A DNA stretch of 8,276 bases. It comes from Euryarchaeota archaeon UBA549 (GTDB lineage: Archaea > Thermoplasmatota > Poseidoniia > Poseidoniales > Poseidoniaceae). This document shows positions 5,690 to 8,276 of the stretch, one piece after another. The first letter of the stretch is position 1; each line of letters begins with the position of its first letter. The DNA lies in contig DAGF01000098.1 of the NCBI GenBank assembly GCA_002495645.1, positions 1 through 8,276 on the forward strand. The letters are read 5' to 3'. The notes below the pieces were generated by a model. It was not told the DNA's origin. It did no database searches and saw nothing but the letters and a program-made list of their open reading frames with translations. The position numbers and the translations under genes were made by a program.

Positions 5690-7783
5690 ATGGCAGGCAC
5701 AGCAGAACGCATGGCAAAAAATCAGAAGCAAGTCGCGATTTCAGAATTTTTTGAGAAAAACAAGCACTTTCTCGGCTTCGATTCCCTCACTCGTTCCCTC
5801 ATCACGGCGGTCAAAGAAGCCGTTGACAATTCGCTGGACGCCTGCGAGGAAGCGCGCATCTTGCCCGAAATCAAGGTCAAAATCACCAAGATTGACGACA
5901 AAAAGAACATCATTGAGCTTCAAACCGAAGACAACGGTCCCGGCATTCCAAAACGCAGCATCGAGAAGGTCTTCGGACAGTTGCTCTTTGGTTCGCGCTT
6001 CCACGCCATTCGTCAATCACGCGGTCAGCAAGGCATCGGGATTACCGGTGTGGTCATGTACAGCCAATTGACGACCGGACAGAAGACCCATGTTCGTTCA
6101 AAAATCGCCACCGAAACTTCAGCGGCCATCGTTGACATCGGATTGGACACTCGCAAAAACAAGGCGACGAAGACCAACGAAGGTCGTGAACTCTGGGAGA
6201 AAGCCGATGGAACCCTGAAAGAGCACGGGCTGGAAATCACCTGCCGAATGAAGGCCAAATACCAACGGGGACGTCAAAGCGTCTACCAGTACTTGCGAAT
6301 GACGAGCATCGTCAACCCGCACGCCGACATCACCTTCGAAGACCCGGACGGTGAAGTCCATCATTGGCCACGTGTGACCGAGCGCCTGCCTCGGAAGGTC
6401 GAGAGCATCAAACCTCACCCGCACGGCATTCATCTCGGTACCCTTCAGCGCATGTGCACGGAATCCACGGACAGCCGAATGACCTCCTTCCTGTACAAGA
6501 ATTTCTCAGGGGTCTCCTCACGAGCGGCCAAGGAATTGCTGGCAGTAGCTGAAATTGATGAGAAGGCCAAGCCGAAATCGATGAAGCCCGACCATATCCG
6601 AGCCTTGCTGGAAGCCTTCCAAGGCGAGCGGCAACTCAACGGGAAGCCCGTCAAATTGCTGAACCCGCCGACAAACTGTCTTTCGCCCATTGAGGAATTA
6701 CTCATCAAGAAAGGGTTGTCAAAAACCATCGATTCGCGGTTTGTCACCACGATGACGCGTTCACCTACTGTCTCGCAGGGCAACCCCTACCAGGTCGAAG
6801 TTGGCCTCATCTTCGGTGACGGCATGGCGGCTGACAAGCCGGTGGAAGTGCTCCGATTCGCCAACCGTGTGCCATTGATGTACCAGCAAGGCGGTTGCCT
6901 GCTGACCAAAGCCATCGAATCGGTGGATTGGCGCCAATACGGCCTTGACCAAGCGGGTGGACGAGGCGTCCCGAAGGGCCCTGCTGCCATTTTGGTGCAC
7001 CTCGCCAGCACCAACGTGCAGTTCACGTCCGAAGCCAAGGAAGCCCTGGCCGATAACGGCGAAGTGATGGACGAAGTTCGCAAGGCCATGCTCGAGATGG
7101 GCCGAGGGCTTCGCAAGCACTTGGAGAAGAAGAAAAAGATGGTCAAGGTGCAAGAGAAATTCGAGTTGGTCAACGATATCATTCCCGCCATCGCCGCCAA
7201 GTCCGCAGCCATTCTCAACCGACCCGTGCCCGACCTTGCTGGCTCCATCACCAAAATCATGGGAGCCGTCATCGCCGAGAGCACCACCGTTTGGAACAAG
7301 GAAACCAAGCAAACCGATGTGTCCATCACGCTGTTCAATTACACCTCGAGGGCCCGCGCCTACACCCTGCTGGCGTCGTGGCCCGAAAGGGAAGGGGCCA
7401 CCATGGAGGCCAACACAACAGGAGGTCGAAAGGAAGCAACCGGTGTGTGGGCTTGGAAACTCGAGACGTTGGAGCCCGGTCAAACTTACACCATCACGTA
7501 TGCACTCTCTGGACTCGAAAAAGGCGACTGGACGGAGACCGACGTGTTTTACCGCGGAAGTCAAGAGGTCATTGGCGCCTCCAAGATGGACGAGAAATTG
7601 CTTGAAGAAATTCGTCGCCAAGAGGCTCGGGCTGAAGACGACCAAGTCGGTGATAACGCCCCTCAGGACGAGGCGGAAGCGAACGAGGACACGACAGCCG
7701 AAATCGCTGCTCCTCCCCAAGAGGACGAACCGCCCAGAAGCGGTGGGCAACAAACCCTGATGGGATACGGGAGTGATGCATGA
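5690..7783 (+). CDS. top6B: DNA topoisomerase VI subunit B (ATPase subunit)
   Basis: ATPase subunit of the A2B2 type IIB topoisomerase that relaxes and decatenates DNA. The 697-residue chain starts with a GHKL ATP-binding domain: N-box EAVDNSLDAC (43-52), EDNGPGIP (80-87) and the glycine-rich lid SRGQQGIGITG (about 110-120). A helix-two-turn-helix region and a transducer domain follow, with LMYQQGGCLLTKAI and GRGVPKGP; K429 is in the place of the switch lysine that contacts ATP. After the transducer a beta-rich stretch (about 535-625, with TDVSITLFNYTSRARAYTL) looks like the Ig-like C-terminal domain known from some euryarchaeal B subunits. Next comes a long acidic, low-complexity linker (about 645-680) and a terminal GGQQTLMGYG, which resembles a PCNA-interacting PIP box. 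The gene overlaps top6A by 4 bases. The chain is longer than short crenarchaeal versions because of this C-terminal extension. Confidence 0.97.
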   Translation: MAGTAERMAKNQKQVAISEFFEKNKHFLGFDSLTRSLITAVKEAVDNSLDACEEARILPEIKVKITKIDDKKNIIELQTEDNGPGIPKRSIEKVFGQLLFGSRFHAIRQSRGQQGIGITGVVMYSQLTTGQKTHVRSKIATETSAAIVDIGLDTRKNKATKTNEGRELWEKADGTLKEHGLEITCRMKAKYQRGRQSVYQYLRMTSIVNPHADITFEDPDGEVHHWPRVTERLPRKVESIKPHPHGIHLGTLQRMCTESTDSRMTSFLYKNFSGVSSRAAKELLAVAEIDEKAKPKSMKPDHIRALLEAFQGERQLNGKPVKLLNPPTNCLSPIEELLIKKGLSKTIDSRFVTTMTRSPTVSQGNPYQVEVGLIFGDGMAADKPVEVLRFANRVPLMYQQGGCLLTKAIESVDWRQYGLDQAGGRGVPKGPAAILVHLASTNVQFTSEAKEALADNGEVMDEVRKAMLEMGRGLRKHLEKKKKMVKVQEKFELVNDIIPAIAAKSAAILNRPVPDLAGSITKIMGAVIAESTTVWNKETKQTDVSITLFNYTSRARAYTLLASWPEREGATMEANTTGGRKEATGVWAWKLETLEPGQTYTITYALSGLEKGDWTETDVFYRGSQEVIGASKMDEKLLEEIRRQEARAEDDQVGDNAPQDEAEANEDTTAEIAAPPQEDEPPRSGGQQTLMGYGSDA
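7748..7771 (+). other. PIP-box-like motif at the topoisomerase VI B C-terminus
   Basis: Codons 687-694 of top6B read Q-Q-T-L-M-G-Y-G, which fits the PCNA-interaction pattern Q-x-x-(L/I/M)-x-x-aromatic-(aromatic). The second aromatic is replaced by Gly. It sits 3 residues from the C-terminus, after a disordered acidic linker, the usual place for such motifs in archaeal replication proteins. The match is seen; function is inferred. Confidence 0.4.
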
Positions 7784-8276
7784 TGTCAGCAAGCCATACG
7801 CCGGAAGAGACCAAGGCGGCCCTGCACGAGGTCGTTACCGAAATGTACGATAAAATCGTCAAGGGCGAACCCCCGACGATGACCTTGCCCGTGCGAACCA
7901 AGAACAACATCGGCTTTGATGACAAATTGGGCGTCTACAAGTACGGCAAGAAGCGTTCGGTTCGGGATGCGACGAGCCTGGGCTCGGCCAAGCAATTGCT
8001 ACGAGCGCTCCACGTCGTGGAGTTCATTGAGGAGATGATCGACGCTGGAAAATCGTCCACATTGAGAGAAATGTACTACATTTCTGAGGGCTGGGGTCTT
8101 GGAAAATTCTCCTCACAAAACGAGTCCAACAACCTCGCTGAAGACCTTGAGGTGGTCACAAAGTGCCTTCGTGAGGACTTCAAACTCCGACCGGAGGAAG
8201 ACGGTGCTCGCATGATTGGAAACTTGACCTTGCGGGAGCGAAACCGACGAGGCGAATGGATGCGAATCAACGCCAG
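7780..8276 (+). CDS. top6A: DNA topoisomerase VI subunit A, N-terminal part (cut by window end)
   Basis: Spo11-like DNA-cleaving subunit; the first 165 residues are present and the frame is open to the window end. It starts at ATG 7780 within the ATGA overlap with the top6B stop, or at the ATG immediately following (7783); the overlap indicates translational coupling and equal production of the two subunits. The winged-helix cleavage domain is visible: TLRVK-like entry segment TLPVRTKNNIGFDDKLGVYK (about 35-54) and STLREMYYISEGW (about 93-105), whose Tyr-Tyr pair (99-100) includes the nucleophile that links to DNA 5' ends. The Toprim domain with its metal-binding acidic residues lies beyond the window. 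No oddities were noticed in the visible part. Confidence 0.95.
   Translation, partial: MMSASHTPEETKAALHEVVTEMYDKIVKGEPPTMTLPVRTKNNIGFDDKLGVYKYGKKRSVRDATSLGSAKQLLRALHVVEFIEEMIDAGKSSTLREMYYISEGWGLGKFSSQNESNNLAEDLEVVTKCLREDFKLRPEEDGARMIGNLTLRERNRRGEWMRINA

Noticed and set aside
6761..7792. Minus-strand ORF of 343 codons opposite top6B
   Set aside because: It is a shadow of the topoisomerase VI B reading frame, with no recognisable domain.
1..8276. CRISPR array, insertion sequence or integrase attachment site
   Set aside because: No regularly spaced identical repeats, transposase or integrase gene, or terminal inverted repeats with target duplication were seen; the two left-end repeats are too diverged and too few.

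Overview
The window looks like chromosomal DNA of an archaeon. The strongest evidence is an adjacent pair of genes for both subunits of DNA topoisomerase VI (B, then A, overlapping by 4 bases), the main type II topoisomerase of most archaea. TATA-like boxes and both Shine-Dalgarno and apparently leaderless starts also fit. A mesophilic, marine Thermoplasmatota/Poseidoniales-like (Marine Group II) source is my best guess. It rests on overall protein character, not on a diagnostic marker, so treat the lineage as tentative.

Layout. (1) Positions 1-318: AT-rich, no convincing gene. It holds a degenerate direct repeat of about 65 bp and a hairpin plus T-run. (2) Positions 319-2074, minus strand, AT-rich: a 39-codon small ORF followed 4 bases later by a large gene. 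The large protein joins a graspetide-synthetase-like (MvdD-type) ATP-grasp domain to a compact protein-kinase-like domain. (3) Positions 2075-2360: divergent intergenic region with TATA-like boxes and a striking 45-bp inverted repeat whose core is a perfect 18-bp palindrome. (4) Positions 2361-5547, plus strand, GC-richer: a DUF418/YeiB-type membrane protein, then a fused aconitase-superfamily hydro-lyase with its swivel domain first. (5) Positions 5548-5689: promoter-like gap. (6) Positions 5690-8276: top6B and the first 165 codons of top6A, cut by the window end.

The right-hand 6 kb is ordinary core genome: DNA topology and a TCA- or leucine-type isomerase. The left 2.2 kb is compositionally different and looks like accessory DNA. 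The most interesting proposal is that the small ORF and the ATP-grasp/kinase fusion form a minimal, undescribed ribosomally synthesised and modified peptide (RiPP) locus. In that reading the peptide, with a C-terminal tail rich in Ser, Tyr and Asp, is the substrate of the fused enzyme. This is inference from gene order, spacing and residue content; no homology search was possible. A second notable point is a PIP-box-like motif at the very C-terminus of topoisomerase VI subunit B, which could tether it to the PCNA sliding clamp.
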